Of a DNA stretch of 64,000 nt, positions 48,481-62,200 are shown one piece after another. The position numbers and the translations under genes were made by a program. The DNA comes from Alentia gelatinosa (Eukaryota; Annelida; Polychaeta; Phyllodocida; Polynoidae), in assembly GCA_950022655.1 (NCBI GenBank), contig OX465580.1, positions 126,091,016 through 126,155,015 of the forward strand, in the 5' to 3' direction. The notes below the pieces were generated by a model. It was given only the letters and a program-made list of their open reading frames with translations, made no database searches and was not told the origin of the DNA. Positions within the stretch are counted from its first letter, which is position 1. Each line of letters starts with the position of its first letter.

Positions 48481-49854
48481 GAATGCAATTTAACCATTAT
48501 AGTATTACTTCTCTAACAAATAACCATAAAATAAAAAAACATAGAACCACAGTATAGAATCTATATTCTTTATTAAAAATGTCATTACTATGCAGATATT
48601 TCTTCTGATTTAAGAACCTCTATGTTGATGGTTGTATTACCATCTTAGGAATTCATATTTCGGTCAAGGTAGCAATAACTGTTCGTCAATAATAATTTCA
48701 AGTTATCTTTATAGAGTCAAAAACTTTCGCTACACCTTGAATAATCTTATTTCGCAAACTGCCGACATCTTCTGTACATAATTACTGCAGATCTCCAATT
48801 GCAAATTAAAAACCGATTTGAGGTTCTATTCCGTTTTTCGCATGAGATTTAAAGCTGAAAAATTGTAACCTTTGATATATCCGGAAGAACGTCAAGATCA
48901 CCTTGAATGGTTTTAGGAAATATATAATACATAATTCTCTGGGGGTACCTTGAGCATTATCTAACTTTATTATTCTAGCACCATCTGAAAAAAGATGGGA
49001 TTCCCTGTATGTCAGTCAATGAAAAATAGAAAGCATAATTCATGGATGAGCATGATTGAACCCAAGAATAGAAATATTGTCTCTGGTATGTCAAATGTAT
49101 TTACAAACCTGAATATGCACCATTTTGAATTTCTGCATCATATTTTATACACTTTTCATGTACATATATACATAGAACATCAGTAGCCTGGTTTACATCT
49201 CTCTTTGGTATAGAACCTGATGAAATGCTGCCATCGCAGAGGAGTAGGATAAACAGAATCAGTCAGGTTCAACACTAGGAACCATGTCTCAAACAAAATA
49301 ATCATCTAAAAAAATCTTTTGTGCAATGGTAACACAGTTACCTCCGCAATAAAATAAAATAAAAATCATTTAATCCAATCGTACGGCGCAGTTAAACTTA
49401 CATATCTTTTAAAGGAAAACGCCACCAGATCCATGTCTCACGATGAGAGAAAGCTTCTGGTTAAACGTTGGGCATTACCTTTAAGGGTTACACATATTTC
49501 GGTTCACTGAACGCTCGTTTGAGTATGGGAATATTTCTTTCAGGTTGGAAATAAAGCCAAGAAAAAAAAAGGGAATTACGCAGCCACTGAAGGGCTCCCA
49601 AAGACCTAAGTAAAACCAAATAAAAACAAGCTCCTTACAACCAGGAAGGATTTCTAGGTTGGAGAAGGAAAAGGACAAGGAACTCAAATCAAGCCCAATA
49701 GAATCATTTACAAGAGGAAAAATGAGATATACTCTCCATTAATCGGTAAAGAGCAGGAAAACAACACAAAACAGGTTGAAATGCAGCGGCTCTATTGTGT
49801 GTTTAGGTATTGAGATGGAATATCGTAGCCGGATGGCATGAATGAGCTCGGGAT
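48481..49854. other. Unassigned intergenic DNA
   Basis: AT-rich, no gene or repeat terminus recognised. Open frames are short and without domains. Confidence 0.35.
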
Positions 49855-50372
49855 GTCCCGAAGTTGAGGTGAGCATACCACAGCGTTATAGTTATACCAA
49901 GTACAACGCTGTGTCTGCCACACAGACTGTACTCACAGACATAGGCAAACTTTGAGATCCCTTGCGAACCAAACAGGGGCCCGTTGAATAATCTAGGATC
50001 GTACATGTAGACCCTTTTCCGTATGCCATAGAGACCCAGGGACAATGTGGGTCAAATTTATTCAACACTTATGGGCGACCTTATTGACCGATAAGACTTT
50101 GTTAGCGAACAGACACAAATATTATCAAACAATAACCCTTGTACGAGGTCCAGAAAAGGGTCTATATGTACGATCCTATTTTATTCAACAGGCCCCTGGT
50201 TCGCACGATAATGTTTGTAAAGGAATTCACCTGAAAGAAAAAGACAGTTGAATTCAACAACTTACATAACAATCTTAAGTCCCACTTTATATCAGAAGCA
50301 GTTACCAGCCTTCTCTTCATAAAATCCCCCTTTGAAATTGTCAGTCTCAAAGTTTGCCTATGATATTGAAGT
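49855..50372. repeat. Dispersed repeat, paralogous to 15590-16000
   Basis: Shares AAGTACAACGCTGTGTC, TTGCGAACCAAAC, TGTTTGTAAAGGAATTC-like, GTTGAATTCAACAACTTACA and TCAAAGTTTGCCTATGAT with the intron 12 copy. Interrupted by the TIR element at 49976-50196. Confidence 0.6.
49976..50196. mobile_element. TIR element with GGGGCCCGTTGAATAA ends, copy 2
   Basis: Left GGGGCCCGTTGAATAATCTA, right mirrored as TTTTATTCAACAGGCCCC, extended by GGATCGTACATGTAGACCC / GGGTCTATATGTACGATCC. It splits a second repeat exactly where the paralogue at 15700 is continuous, which confirms it is an insertion. Confidence 0.8.
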
Positions 50373-50617
50373 GCTGATTCCACCAACACACAAGATATAG
50401 CGAGATTAGTCACGATTTGGGTGTCTTGCTAAATCTTGCTCGGTTTTGAATAATTGCATGCATATTTGTAGTGATGCATCATGGGGTGTCATGGTGGTGG
50501 AAAAGTATGCACACCATTGTGTGCAACGTATCGCGACAAAGGAGGTATGATATATCAAGACACTGTAAGATACAACAAGATATACCACGGCAAATCGACC
50601 GTGTTGGCGAAACCAGC
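50373..50617. mobile_element. TIR element with GCTGATTCCACCAACAC ends
   Basis: GCTGATTCCACCAACAC at the left and GTGTTGGCGAAACCAGC at the right. Shares ACAAGATATAGCGAG and TCTTGCTAAATCTTGCT with the copy at 9079-9399. Confidence 0.75.
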
Positions 50618-50754
50618 CTTTAAGTCTTACTCTTGTGAGGAATGAACAGAGTCGCACTACATCTGAGTACAGTATTAAGGACCTCATCAGGATGGAGGAT
50701 GGTGTGTGCCTCTTCATCGAGCGTATAACTGTTCGCAAATCCATGCGGTACAGT

Positions 50755-50815
50755 AGAACCCTGCGTAAGCGGGCACTGTGTGTTCCGGGCAAAAGTGTCT
50801 GCTTACGCAGGGTGT
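50755..50815. repeat. Hairpin with ACCCTGCGTAAGC stem
   Basis: Left arm CCCTGCGTAAGCGGGCACT and right arm AGTGTCTGCTTACGCAGGG around TGTGTTCCGGGCAAA. Similar design to 29165-29260. Confidence 0.7.
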
Positions 50816-50819
50816 ATGT

Positions 50820-51980
50820 TATGCGGGAATCTAATGTATACGAGTATTTCTGGAGGATTCATATTGGCACCAACAAGTCTCAACTTCACGCCTCTACTGG
50901 CGTATATGTAGCTAAACCGATGGTTGTAAAATAAAATTTCTATCACCCCTTTATCAACTCTATTACCATGCAATTCACCTAGAAACGCGTTGATATGCAT
51001 GGTGACTGTTCGAAACTGGTATGTGATGGCGGGCGGAAATTGGCGTCCTGCGTTTTCAATAAAGAAAAAAAGAGAAGTGGAAGCTGAGATTTGGTGAGAT
51101 GTCCAGGGAGTTCTACCACGAACCACCAGTGTTATTTTTTTCAGCAGCTCACTTTATCTGAGGTCCTTCGCGGTCTACAGGGTTCGGGACTTTTACTCGC
51201 CATCTATTTCACTGAATTAAGATAAAAGTGGTAAAAACCTGCCTTGCTGAAAAAAAAAAAAAAAAAATGTAGGCCATCTCTTTTATGAAGGCACATGACA
51301 AACTATTGTTCGCAACCGACGTCTTTAAATCAGAGATTATGAAGACGTGGCAATAACACCTCTATGGCAAGCCAATGCTCCAAATAAAATCTTTTAAAAA
51401 AATTACTTTTATAAATCAGTTCTTACATGCTGTTCTATGATGTCTAATACACCCTGTATACCAGCGAGTTGGTTAAAATATTTTCTTCTCCTGACCAATA
51501 AAACTAAATCTATAAAACTTGAGATTGAATGCCTACCTTCTCATTCATATGGTTAATACAGACCTCGTCATCGTACCTCATACCCTTCTGGATAATTTCT
51601 GTGGCTTCGTTTTGAAATATCAAGAAATCCCAATGTAATTTTAGTAGAATGACACAAAATGCAACGTGATTCGTAAAAGGTAAAAGGACAGAAATCCATT
51701 GCCTCGTTATTACACCAGTAATGAGGATATTTATGCCTCCTGATACACGGAATGACAATTATATCCCTGATCATGAAATGCAGTTCGTTCCGAAAATACA
51801 ATGTTCTGTAGCTGGGATTACTCGTCAGTAAAAACTCACAGGTGACTAAATCGATATAATACGTCAGATGGATAGTCACTAATAATTACGCAAATATATG
51901 AGACTATATCTAGCATAGTTCCACATTTCAGGATTTTATCACATTTCATTCCACTCAAAGAAGAGTATGTATCACTGTAT
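50820..51980. other. Unassigned intergenic DNA
   Basis: No gene recognised; frames of about 100 codons on the minus strand (50803-51126, 51568-51879) have no known domain. An A run lies near 51250-51268. Confidence 0.3.
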
Positions 51981-51984
51981 GGAC

Positions 51985-52300
51985 TTTTACCTCACCCTGG
52001 TATTTTTCTCCATAAGTTTAATGTTAAGATTTTTCTTTAATTGGGTCAGTACGCAGAATTCATACTCCATGGCCATTAAGATATTGTACCCAATACTCAA
52101 TGGCTAATGAGGTGAGTTATTTTATTGATTAATAATGTTTCTGATCATGTATAAGGGGTGAGATGAAATCAGAAACCCACTAGTATGACTGCTATCCAAT
52201 TCACTCAGCTTTGCTTTGTAAATTACTCTGCAGTCAAACTCGGTGGATTATGGACCAAGTTATTTTCATCTCATGAGTTTCCTTCTAAATTCGTCATCGT
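51985..52300 (-). repeat. Decayed foldback element
   Basis: Contains CTCACCCTGGTATTTTTCTC, a degraded AAGTTTAATGTTAAG block, GGGGTGAGATGAAATCAGAA and a hairpin with apex CAGCTTTGCTTTG. Substitutions are more frequent than in other copies. Confidence 0.6.
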
Positions 52301-52697
52301 ATACCTTGCGGCTGGATGATGACTTAATGCTGCAATTCCACAACTCAGAAACTGCAGTGAAAATATTATCATATCATTGTAATAAAATACTAATAAGAAT
52401 ATGATTAACTTCTACCACTCTCACACTTTGAAGGCTAGTGACCATAAGAATGCTGTAGAGATAACCTTCACCAATAATTATTGAACCGTGAAAAAGTGGT
52501 AACTTATAGAATCACCCCTTATTATATACCCGTGCAGTATTTTTGATAATTACATACTGCTGCTCCCTATGCAGTATAAATTGTGAACTGATCCCTGTGC
52601 ATTGAAACATCAGCAGTGTGTGGGCTTTCACATTGACATGGCTTCTATGCCAATATATGATAAGATTCTATCAATTTTGGGTATATAATGAATAATA

Positions 52698-52852
52698 TAT
52701 AACGACCCATCATGCTTGTAAATGCTACAAAACTTAATGGGAATTGATGTTACTTATGGAACTCGACCTAGGGCCTCGTTCTGTAAATAACAACAGTTCC
52801 CCATCTCGTTTTGTAGCATTTACAGCATGGTCAGGTCGTTCTATATAATTAC
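52698..52852. mobile_element. TIR element within about 230 bp of the ABCB7 stop
   Basis: TATATAACGACC..CATGCTTGTAAATGCTAC at the left mirrors GTAGCATTTACAGCATGGTC and GGTCGTTCTATATA at the right. A related, shorter copy is at 57205-57306. It sits downstream of the ABCB7 stop codon and may be transcribed as 3' UTR. Confidence 0.7.
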
Positions 52853-52928
52853 CGCGCGGAATATTTGCCTGGAGTACCATTCACCCTTGATCGGTCCATT
52901 TGACCATGAAAGTTAATACACGTCAGTT

Positions 52929-53216
52929 TCATTGAGGTTCCTGGGGTTTCTTCTCAGCATTGTTGCTGTTGTTATTGTTGTTGTTGTTGTTGTTGGCGAA
53001 CTTGGCCTCTTCCAGCGCCACCTCGTTCTGTTTCTGCCACAGGTCGGCGTAGAGGGAGCCCGGGCGGGAGACGAGGTCGCGGTGCGTGCCCCGCTCCGCC
53101 ACCTTCCCGTCTCCCAGCACGAGGATCTCGTCGGCGTCCACCACCGTCGACAGCCGGTGAGCGATCACGATCGTCGTCCGGTCCTGCGTCACCCGGCCCA
53201 GAGCGTCCAGAATTCT
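52929..53216 (-). CDS. ABCB7: ABCB7 terminal exon
   Basis: Acceptor TTTGCACAG, stop TGA at 52931-52929. Starts [20 protein letters not shown], contains the H-loop His and [19 protein letters not shown], then a tail with nine Asn in a row encoded by a TTG/GTT microsatellite (plus strand, about 52960-52996) and a KKPQEPQ end. The exon is GC-richer than its surroundings. Confidence 0.95.
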   Translation of the reverse strand, partial: RILDALGRVTQDRTTIVIAHRLSTVVDADEILVLGDGKVAERGTHRDLVSRPGSLYADLWQKQNEVALEEAKFANNNNNNNNNSNNAEKKPQEPQ

Positions 53217-56200
53217 CTGTGCAAACAAAATTTTTTGTAAATTTTGATGATTACGTATGGAATGACAACAACACCGAGAATTAAAGTCCCCAATATTTAA
53301 GGGAAACTAGTTATCCTAATTGGGATGGGTCCTCGTCCCGTATTACTTTCACTAAACCTACCGCATGAACTTGTAGAGCGAATGCGGTAGGTTTAGCGAA
53401 AGTAACAAGGGACGAGGACCTATCCCTATTAGGTTAACAAGTTTCACTTGTACTATACACCTCTAAATATCTGTAAATATTTAAAAACTTGCCAAAATGT
53501 GTCAATGTTTAAGTGCTACACAAAGTCGTCTGGGCAGGCGGAAGTGACTTTCTGCTATGTGACTTTCTCACAACGTTCATAGCCACGATTTCGTAAATGA
53601 AATTCAAACTATTAGAAAATTCTTTTCTTTGGGAATAATAGTGTCATAATATTATTCATAAATTTCCTGTGTATTTTTTTTCTCCAGATATGTATTGTTT
53701 ATCATTTATTTTGGTATTTCCGATAATACACATACTCACGTTTCAGATTAAGTGTTCAAAGTGTGGTGGTATGGCGCCATACCGGCACAGTATAGTGGTA
53801 TGCCTCAACTACCACTTGGATAGCAGAGGTTGGTATTTGGAGTATTTTGGGGCATATGTGTATAGTACGTTGTAGCAATAAAGCACATGTACAGTTAATA
53901 ATAACCAACAGTCAATAGTCCTAACTGCTCTATATTACACAGATATGTCAGTTGGGGTCGTGAAAAAGAGAGGAAGTATTTTTCATGTGGAATTTACTGA
54001 CGCAGAGAGACAGGAAAAGCATGGAAAACACATAGTTATTGGCCATGGAATGGAGTTTGGGCGTATGGGGAGGTTTGAACCACTGTTTATTGGTGTGCTT
54101 GAGGACAAAGTTTATTCTCTCTTGGTCTTATATAAAAAAAATATTTTCATGAACCGAAACTGAAAACAAGGATTTCCTTGGAAACAAGGAAAACTGCCAT
54201 CTCTGATTACAATAGGCAGAGAGTATGCTGCACCACAGTGGTGACTGTACAGAGAGCTGGCGCACCAGAGTGTCTTGACTGAGTCGCGATTAGAAGAACT
54301 AGTCGATCCTGTTCTGAAAAAAAAGTTCGATTTCCTCCTGGTAGGGAGCCACAACCGTTATACTTAAAAGAAAATTATTTGTATTGTTAGGATAAATTCT
54401 CCAGCGCTACCACTAAAGGTACGCATTAACTAGATTGAACCAGATGTACTATTGATTTCAAAGTAACCAACCTGTTCTGTTATGGAGTCCAGAGACGATG
54501 TAGCTTCATCGTACACTAAGATAGGTGGCTTCTTCATTATCGCCCGAGCAATGGACACCCTCTGCTTCTCACCACCTGCAAAACACATGTAACATTTAAT
54601 AAATAATCATAACATCATATGAAATCCACTACATCTCTTTTTTAATCAAATGTTTCTGCTGGACAGAAACTATATTGTAGAGGGTAACTCAAAAGACAAG
54701 GGCATTGAGACGCTTCTTAATAGTTTTTTTTTCTTAATATTCTATTTTTATGCATTATCCAGTAAAACAGAATACATGTACTACGTATGATGGACACTAT
54801 ACTTAAACGGTAGCTTGTCATACACTACTACAAACTATGACACAGCATTAACGGAATTTATCCAGAAAGAGTTTTTAGTTCATAAAACCTCACATTTCCT
54901 CTTCACTGACTGAAATTATCATTAATCCACAGAATCACCTGATCACTTTATCTCACCCCTGGTATTTTTTTCCCCATCGGCTTAACATTGGGAACTCGTT
55001 CTCCATGCCCCTATGAGTATTGCAGCCCGTTCTCCATGGTCTATATCCTGCATGTCTTCCACTTTTTTTAATGTGTACAGGGGTGAGCTAAATACAGAAA
55101 GTAACTTGTTTGGTTAAAGTCATAGTTCTCCAACTCATTTGAATGCTATGTGATATTCACTCAGCTGTCGCCTCATTCATATCACTCTGCATCAAACTCG
55201 ATGAGAACGCCAACTTTGACCAAAACGTGTTGGTTTCTTCTTTAAATGTTGGTTTCTTCTTTACGTGTTAGTTTCTTCTTTAAATGTTGGTTTCTTCTTT
55301 AAGTGTTGGTTTCTTCTTTAAACATATCTGACATGTATAGTAGAAGAGGACCACTGCCCGCGGTGTACCTGAGAGTTTGAGTCCCCGCTCGCCAACCTGA
55401 GTGTCATACTTGTCCGGCCACTGCTGGATGAAGTTGTGGATGTCGGCCATCTCCGCCGCCGCCATTACCTCCTCCTCACTGGCTTCCACACGCCCATAGT
55501 TTATGTTGTGTCGTATCGTGTCGTGAAATAGTATTGTCTCCTGAGATGATGCAAAAATAATAGCAGACAATTGGTCAGAGCCTCTTTACAAAAAATAGCA
55601 ACAATAGCCATAGAACTGATGTGAGACGAGCGACTTCCTATGTCTTAGAGGGGGTGGGGAGTTATTTTGAAAAAAAACTTTTCGTCTGCTCTCCCGCTCG
55701 GGTATCAGCATTGGAAAAATTTGGGGGTGGGGAGTTAGCTCAGTGGTTACAGCACCAGACTTGTAATCCCAGGGTTGTAAGACTTTGTGGGTTAAAGTCC
55801 CACCCCCAGCAGTGGTAGATTTACTGCTATAACAAAGGCCATCCTTCTCATACCATGTCTATGTGGTGTGGGAAGTAAAAGAACTCTCACTTCGGTAAAT
55901 GTGTAGGGGTGAGATTTCTACCTGAATTCATCACATAGATTCGTTCACCACCCTAGTGGTGTAAAAGAACCTTGAGAAAGTCTGGAAAGGACCTATAATG
56001 GTTGACTGGACGTAAAATCAAACCAAACAAACAAACTATGTCTTAGAACCTAAATCCCTTCATATTACCAGCGTACTCTGAATAATGTGAAATTTCTGGA
56101 GGTATCTGTCCAGTTCATTTGCATTGGTTCTACAAGTGAATAACTCAAGTGCCTGAATGCGTGACCACTTTTTTTTTAAATTTGGTATTATACTGGACTG

Positions 56201-59200
56201 ATCTGTAAGGCTTAGGCTGCCTATCTTCCAGTTCCTACGTTCCTTAGTATCCACATGTCTAGTATATGGACGTACAAGTGGCATTGCTATGGGTACATGG
56301 CTAGTGGTTACAATATTTATACCTATACAATTATATAGATTTGATACGTGGCAAAATCCGACCTGTACAGTTGAGCAGTTGGAAAAAACCAAACAAAAAA
56401 AAACCCTATACAATTATATATGATAATTGTTTCTAAACTAACATAGTCCATTTAACATATTGAGAAATTGTTTATATTGGATGAATAAGAAAAATACACA
56501 GCAGATTTTCTATCTTTGGTTACTACACAATCAATGTTTTTTATGGTCTATAAGTACAAGATTACAACTGTCATGACCACACTCACCTGTGGGACCACGC
56601 CTATCGTATGCCGCAGACTCTCCAGGTTCACTTTACGGATGTCCTGTCCGTTCACCAGGATGCGTCCTGCCTGTGGATCGTAGAAGCGGTACAGCATCCG
56701 CACAATCGTGGACTTCCTACAAGACCAAAACACACACTATCGATGCAAGATTCAACATTAGATCTCTAACCGCATTACGAAACCATGATATTGCCTATTT
56801 ATAAATGAGTTTATCCCGCGTAATATAACATATATATTGTTTACTGCATCGTCTCATGTCTTATCATATTACGGCAAAGTACATCTATACGGATTGATGT
56901 AAACACAATACTTATTGGTGAACCAATGTTTAAGTGTTGAAAAAGGGAGGCAGAAGACCACGACTTCAATGTATGCGAACTGACCAATTACAAAAAACAT
57001 ACAAAAAATACACTAGTTACTATATACCCATGCCGTGTATACTGTAAATACGCACCGTTTCGCCATATAACGTATAAATACCGTACGAAACACTGTTTCG
57101 TACGGGAAAATACGGAACACTTGTTCTGTTTACGAAGACTAAAATATTAGTTCTTAAGCCAAATGAAATGAATAATTTTTCTTAATTTCGGGTATACCGA
57201 TATAGTAAATATATAACGTCCAACCATGCTTGTACAAGTCACAGAACTCGATACTAATTTAGGGTTTGTAACCTGTACAGCATGGTCAGGACGTTCTATA
57301 TAATTACTTTGCATGACGGATTGGTATTGTCTTCGCATAAGATAGAGGATCAAAAAGAAAATTTACGTATTAGGATTAATTACACTGAGGAAAAACTATT
57401 AGAGCTCGTGACAACAGATCGCTACTAACTAGATACACATGTCGGTATAGCTCAGGGATGAAGGGAATAGGTATTTTTTAAATGTTACAACACTCTTAAT
57501 GGAATACTTGAAAATAAATAATCTCGTTGTAACACTCAGCCAATATTGGCGAGATTCGTAGCCCAGGAATTACCTAGTCGTATAAGGATGGGAAAATGTG
57601 ACCTATGTCAAATTACATTAAAATGTAGTATCCAAACGTTCCCCATTACGGCAGTACTATCTTTTTTCTTTGTTTTTGTTTATTTCAACCAGTTCTACCA
57701 GTCCAGGCAGATCTTATTTTTGTTGAATTAGTTTATCATTCTGCTTGTATCGTCTATCTCATTTATAATTATAAATGTTATTAAATTATGTCACCACTTT
57801 CAGTTTGACTTACCCAGAGCCGCTGCCGCCCACGATTGCAATTTTCTTGCCAGAAGGTACGGAGAAGGAGAGTTTGTTAAGAATTTTACGACCCTCCACA
57901 TACTGAAAGATGACATCCTCGAAGGTGACAGATGACTCCTGTGGTGTCAACTGTAAGATGGGTGCCCCTGGTAGACTCTGTGTGAGAGATAAAATATAAG
58001 TTTATTAAAAGACTCAAAAGACGTGTCTGACCACTGGTTTCCTGTGTATGTAATGAGTAATATTAGGAAACGTGTTTGTAATTTCTTCGTTCCGCTGGAC
58101 CTGTCGAGGATCAGTGGTCGCATGTGGTGGGAGAGAGACTCACACTTCAAGATACGCCACGTTTTCCCATATAATATTAGGAAACGTCCTTACTGTGGAC
58201 GAAACGGTTCCTGTTTGAGGTCAGTCGTCGATATCATACTGCCTGACGCCATAGGCGGAAGGCAGTATGAAATCGACGATTGACCGAGAACGAGAATCGT
58301 TTCGTCTACAGTCAGAACGTTTGCTTATTATTATATACCTTAAATCGATGAAAAAATGACATTTCAATGACTTATTTAATCACTCTCACAGCGGGCACGT
58401 ACATTATTATTACTGCACCCCTAGTAGCAGGCAGTATTTCATAGACATTCGCACACAGGTATATAATAAAATGTATTGTGCTGTTCTTGTGCTTGGTCCC
58501 TTTCTTGTCAACTTTCATTTTTATATGTTTTTTTGACGTTATCATAAAACACAAAAAAAGACAAAAAATAAAAAATGAGCAAGCTCATACACTAAGGGTA
58601 AGGTTATCAGGTAATGAATATTTTTCTTTTATGATTATCATACTGCAAAAGGGTACATACGCTGGTCTCTGCGTTGGTTATTCTGACCAACGGTTTAAAT
58701 ACCAGTAGAAGGTTTAAAAACACATACAACAACAAAGAAATGTAACCTTAGGTCATATCAAAAACACAGGTAGACTTCCCTACATGAATTAAAATATCAA
58801 GACATACAGGGCGTTGACATAGAAAGTCACCCAATTTGTGCCAATTGTTTAGAAACCCCCAGCACACCTGGGGCCTCACAGTGCCCCACTTCCTTAAATA
58901 GGTTTTGAAAATCAAAATATAGGTTTTTACAGGTTTTTCAAGGCCCCAAAACTAGGCTTTTATAGGTTTTTAGGGTTAAAATATTCAGCATAATGAGAGT
59001 CAAAATATAATGAATAGCTTATTTTCAGTTCTTAATTTCTAAAAAAATGTATCTAGTACTAAATTGCAGGACGTCCGGATGTCTCATCAGGTTACAACCA
59101 GCAAGCATGTATGCCTGTGTTGAGTTTCAAACAGGCAAGCCAGCCTGACAAGAAGTCACACCAACTATTGATTCATAAACACTTTTATGATATATTAAAT

Positions 59201-62200
59201 AAAACAATGATGTGGATTTCTTGTCATCTAACAATCTAACTTTGTGTCAATTTAACTTCTAAGATTTCATGTACAAGTCAATCTGGCTCATGAATCAAAA
59301 TATAGGTTTGACTGGGAGGCCTGCTAGGGTCATAATATGAAGAAACATCACGAGTTTGAGTCTGAGTTTATTCATGCCACACATTTTGTTGGCTCCATAA
59401 TTTCACGAGTCGAAGACGAGTGACATTACGGAGCCAACAAAATGAGTGGCATAAATAAGCTCAAACTCAAAAGAGGGGCGTCTAGATTTTATCCTACCCC
59501 ATTTCCATATTTTTTCAGTATCAGAAAGTAGTGGCATAAACAACACTTTATGTCACACCCGTGACATAAACAAATCCCATGTTAAGCCTATGACGCTTTT
59601 TATTAGGGGTAGGATAAATACAACAATGGGGCATACCCTGTACTGCCGTGTGCGACAATCGAGTCGCACCAGTGGGGCCGGACCTTAACGCTATGAACAA
59701 TCATCTGCTTTGATGGACAGGAAGTTCAAATGAGCAGTTCCGAGCAGCTCATGGCAGAATCAGACCACTAGACGTAGGGTTGTTCTTCGAGACATTTTTA
59801 ATCACTCCATCAACAATTCAAGAGATGAGGAAGGAAAGAGACCAGGCTTACTTGAACGCTAGCTTGGTTTTCTAGCAGACTGAAGAGCGTGCTCATGTCG
59901 ATGAGTGACTGGCGAACCTCCCGGTACACGGAGCCCAGGAAGTTGAGCGGTATGGAGAGCTGGAAGAGCAGCCCGTTAACCATCACCAGATCACCAACCG
60001 TCATTGTCCCTGCAGGTAAAAATAATGTATGTATTTATATCACCCTTAGTATTTTTTCCGCAAATAACTAACATTGGGAACTCTTACTCAACGCACATGG
60101 AGTATTGTAATCAAATACTTAATTTGGGATGATGCCACAAATTTGAACAAATTAGTCAGTGAAAGGAGTGAGATAAAATCTGAGCCGCACTAGATCCATT
60201 CATTTTAGTTTGCTACATAATCTCACTCAGCTTTGCCTCGTGGGATTACTTCGCAACCCAAACTCATGGCATATTGTTAGTGCATATGGACTTCGATGCA
60301 GTTCCATATTAGTACCTTGCAACGATAGATGGAAAACAAATTTAGAGAGTGAGTCAGGTTGGAGCAAAGAAAACCCACATATCACTCGCTATTTACAAAT
60401 GAATTTGTATTATTTTTTGTCACAAATCATCCACGTGTATTGTAAATTCTAGATGCCAAATAGCCTCATGAAAATAGTCAGAATGTGATATTTTGTAGCT
60501 TTTTCGATGAGACTGGTCACACCAAGGCGAGACGGAATCTACATGAAGAGGTGACAGAGTTGTAGCGAAGTGGACTGAGTGGGAACCAAACACGTAAGGT
60601 ATGATGCACATAATATAATCTTGTAAATACTGACTCGCTCTCTTGCCTCTATACCAATATTTATGTTGTCCACTGTGAATTTTATGACTCCAATCTAGAA
60701 GCGACATATATGGCGAAAATGCTTTTGAAATTTTAGACGATGTAAATCTTATAAAGATGACATCATCTGGAAAATAAGGTTTTAACCCTCCAAAAAAGAC
60801 AGGACATCATATCATAGTAATAATAGTTTTTTTTAAATTACAAAAATCTGTTTTCATATAAACAAGAAAAGGTTTCTTAACACCATGTTTATCTGATCTA
60901 CCTCTGTATGTGACCGTGGTCTCCAAACTTTAGGGGTAAGTCATGTCAGTCTATTGACCGATACCCCCGCAGTATAGATAAACAACATAAAAAATATATA
61001 CTATTTTTTTCATTTTTTTTCATTGATACTGCCTAACTATAAGATTCCTGATGGGTCCGATCCGTATGAAACCTTAGAGCCCCACCCCTCTCTGTCAAAT
61101 CTGATAGTGTCCAAAACCAGACATCTGCTTGGTTATTCACCTATTCACTGACTAAGAAACGCTGGGAGAATAGCCACGATAGTGCGATGTCACTGTTGTG
61201 AAGGGTGGTTGTTATGCTTCATTATTTTTATAACAATGTCTCCTGGGAGAACCCATAGCAACGGTTTGGTCATGACGTGTAGATATCATTTTGAAGGTAG
61301 CATCGGTTGTGTATAGAAGTGTATCTGCCTCTATTACCCACCAAATACGGAGTCTCCATAGGAAATGTATAGAGCACCTGGAATCGGCTACCGGGAGATT
61401 CTGACATGTCAGAATCTCCTGCAGGAGATTCCGGAATAAAAGTTCCATCTATAATGAGGTCAAATTACAATTTATTTCAAAATAAGTTTTCTGAATTTTC
61501 ATTCAATATTAATCATTTGTAATCAGTCATAGTAAACTCATTTATCATCAGAAATCATTGTCATAAAACTTTTTTAATGCTAAAATCACAGAAACATAGC
61601 GGACTATATAACTGGTTTAAGTATACACCGAATTACTACCATGCTTGATAGTGCTGTGGTATTATCAAATGTGTAATCATCCTATATGTCGATTCATGTT
61701 CCATTCTTGTTATCAATCTAGTAGGTGGATAATAAATACAATAAAGACTGGTTTTAATTAAGAGTGTCCGCAATCTCCTCGTAGTTGACAACGTAATATC
61801 CTCGCTAATCGCTCGGATATTACTACGCGTCAACTACTCGGAGATTACGGCCACTCGTAATCAAAACCAGTCATTATTGTGTATGTATTCTTAACACAAA
61901 ATTATATTAAAGAAAGCGTCACACTGGGCACCATGGCGCGCCCATGACTCACCGTTAACGATGCCCTGACTGGCCAGGACCATGATGGCGGTGAGTCCCG
62001 CACTGAATATGGCGTTCTGCCCCCAGTTCAGAAAGGCCAAACTGGTTGTTGTCTTCAGGGAGGCTTTCTCGTATGCTGCCAGAACCTTGTCATATCTCTC
62101 CGCTTCGTAAAGCTCGTTGTTGAAGTACTGAATGGAAAAAGACAAACATTTATTTGTACCCAAGTTACTCAGATATTGCCATTTATAAACTTCTATAAAG

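Noticed and set aside
55725..55810. Possible tRNA gene
   Set aside because: A- and B-box-like sequences are present, but the cloverleaf is imperfect and the segment is the head of a SINE with a tail and target duplication.
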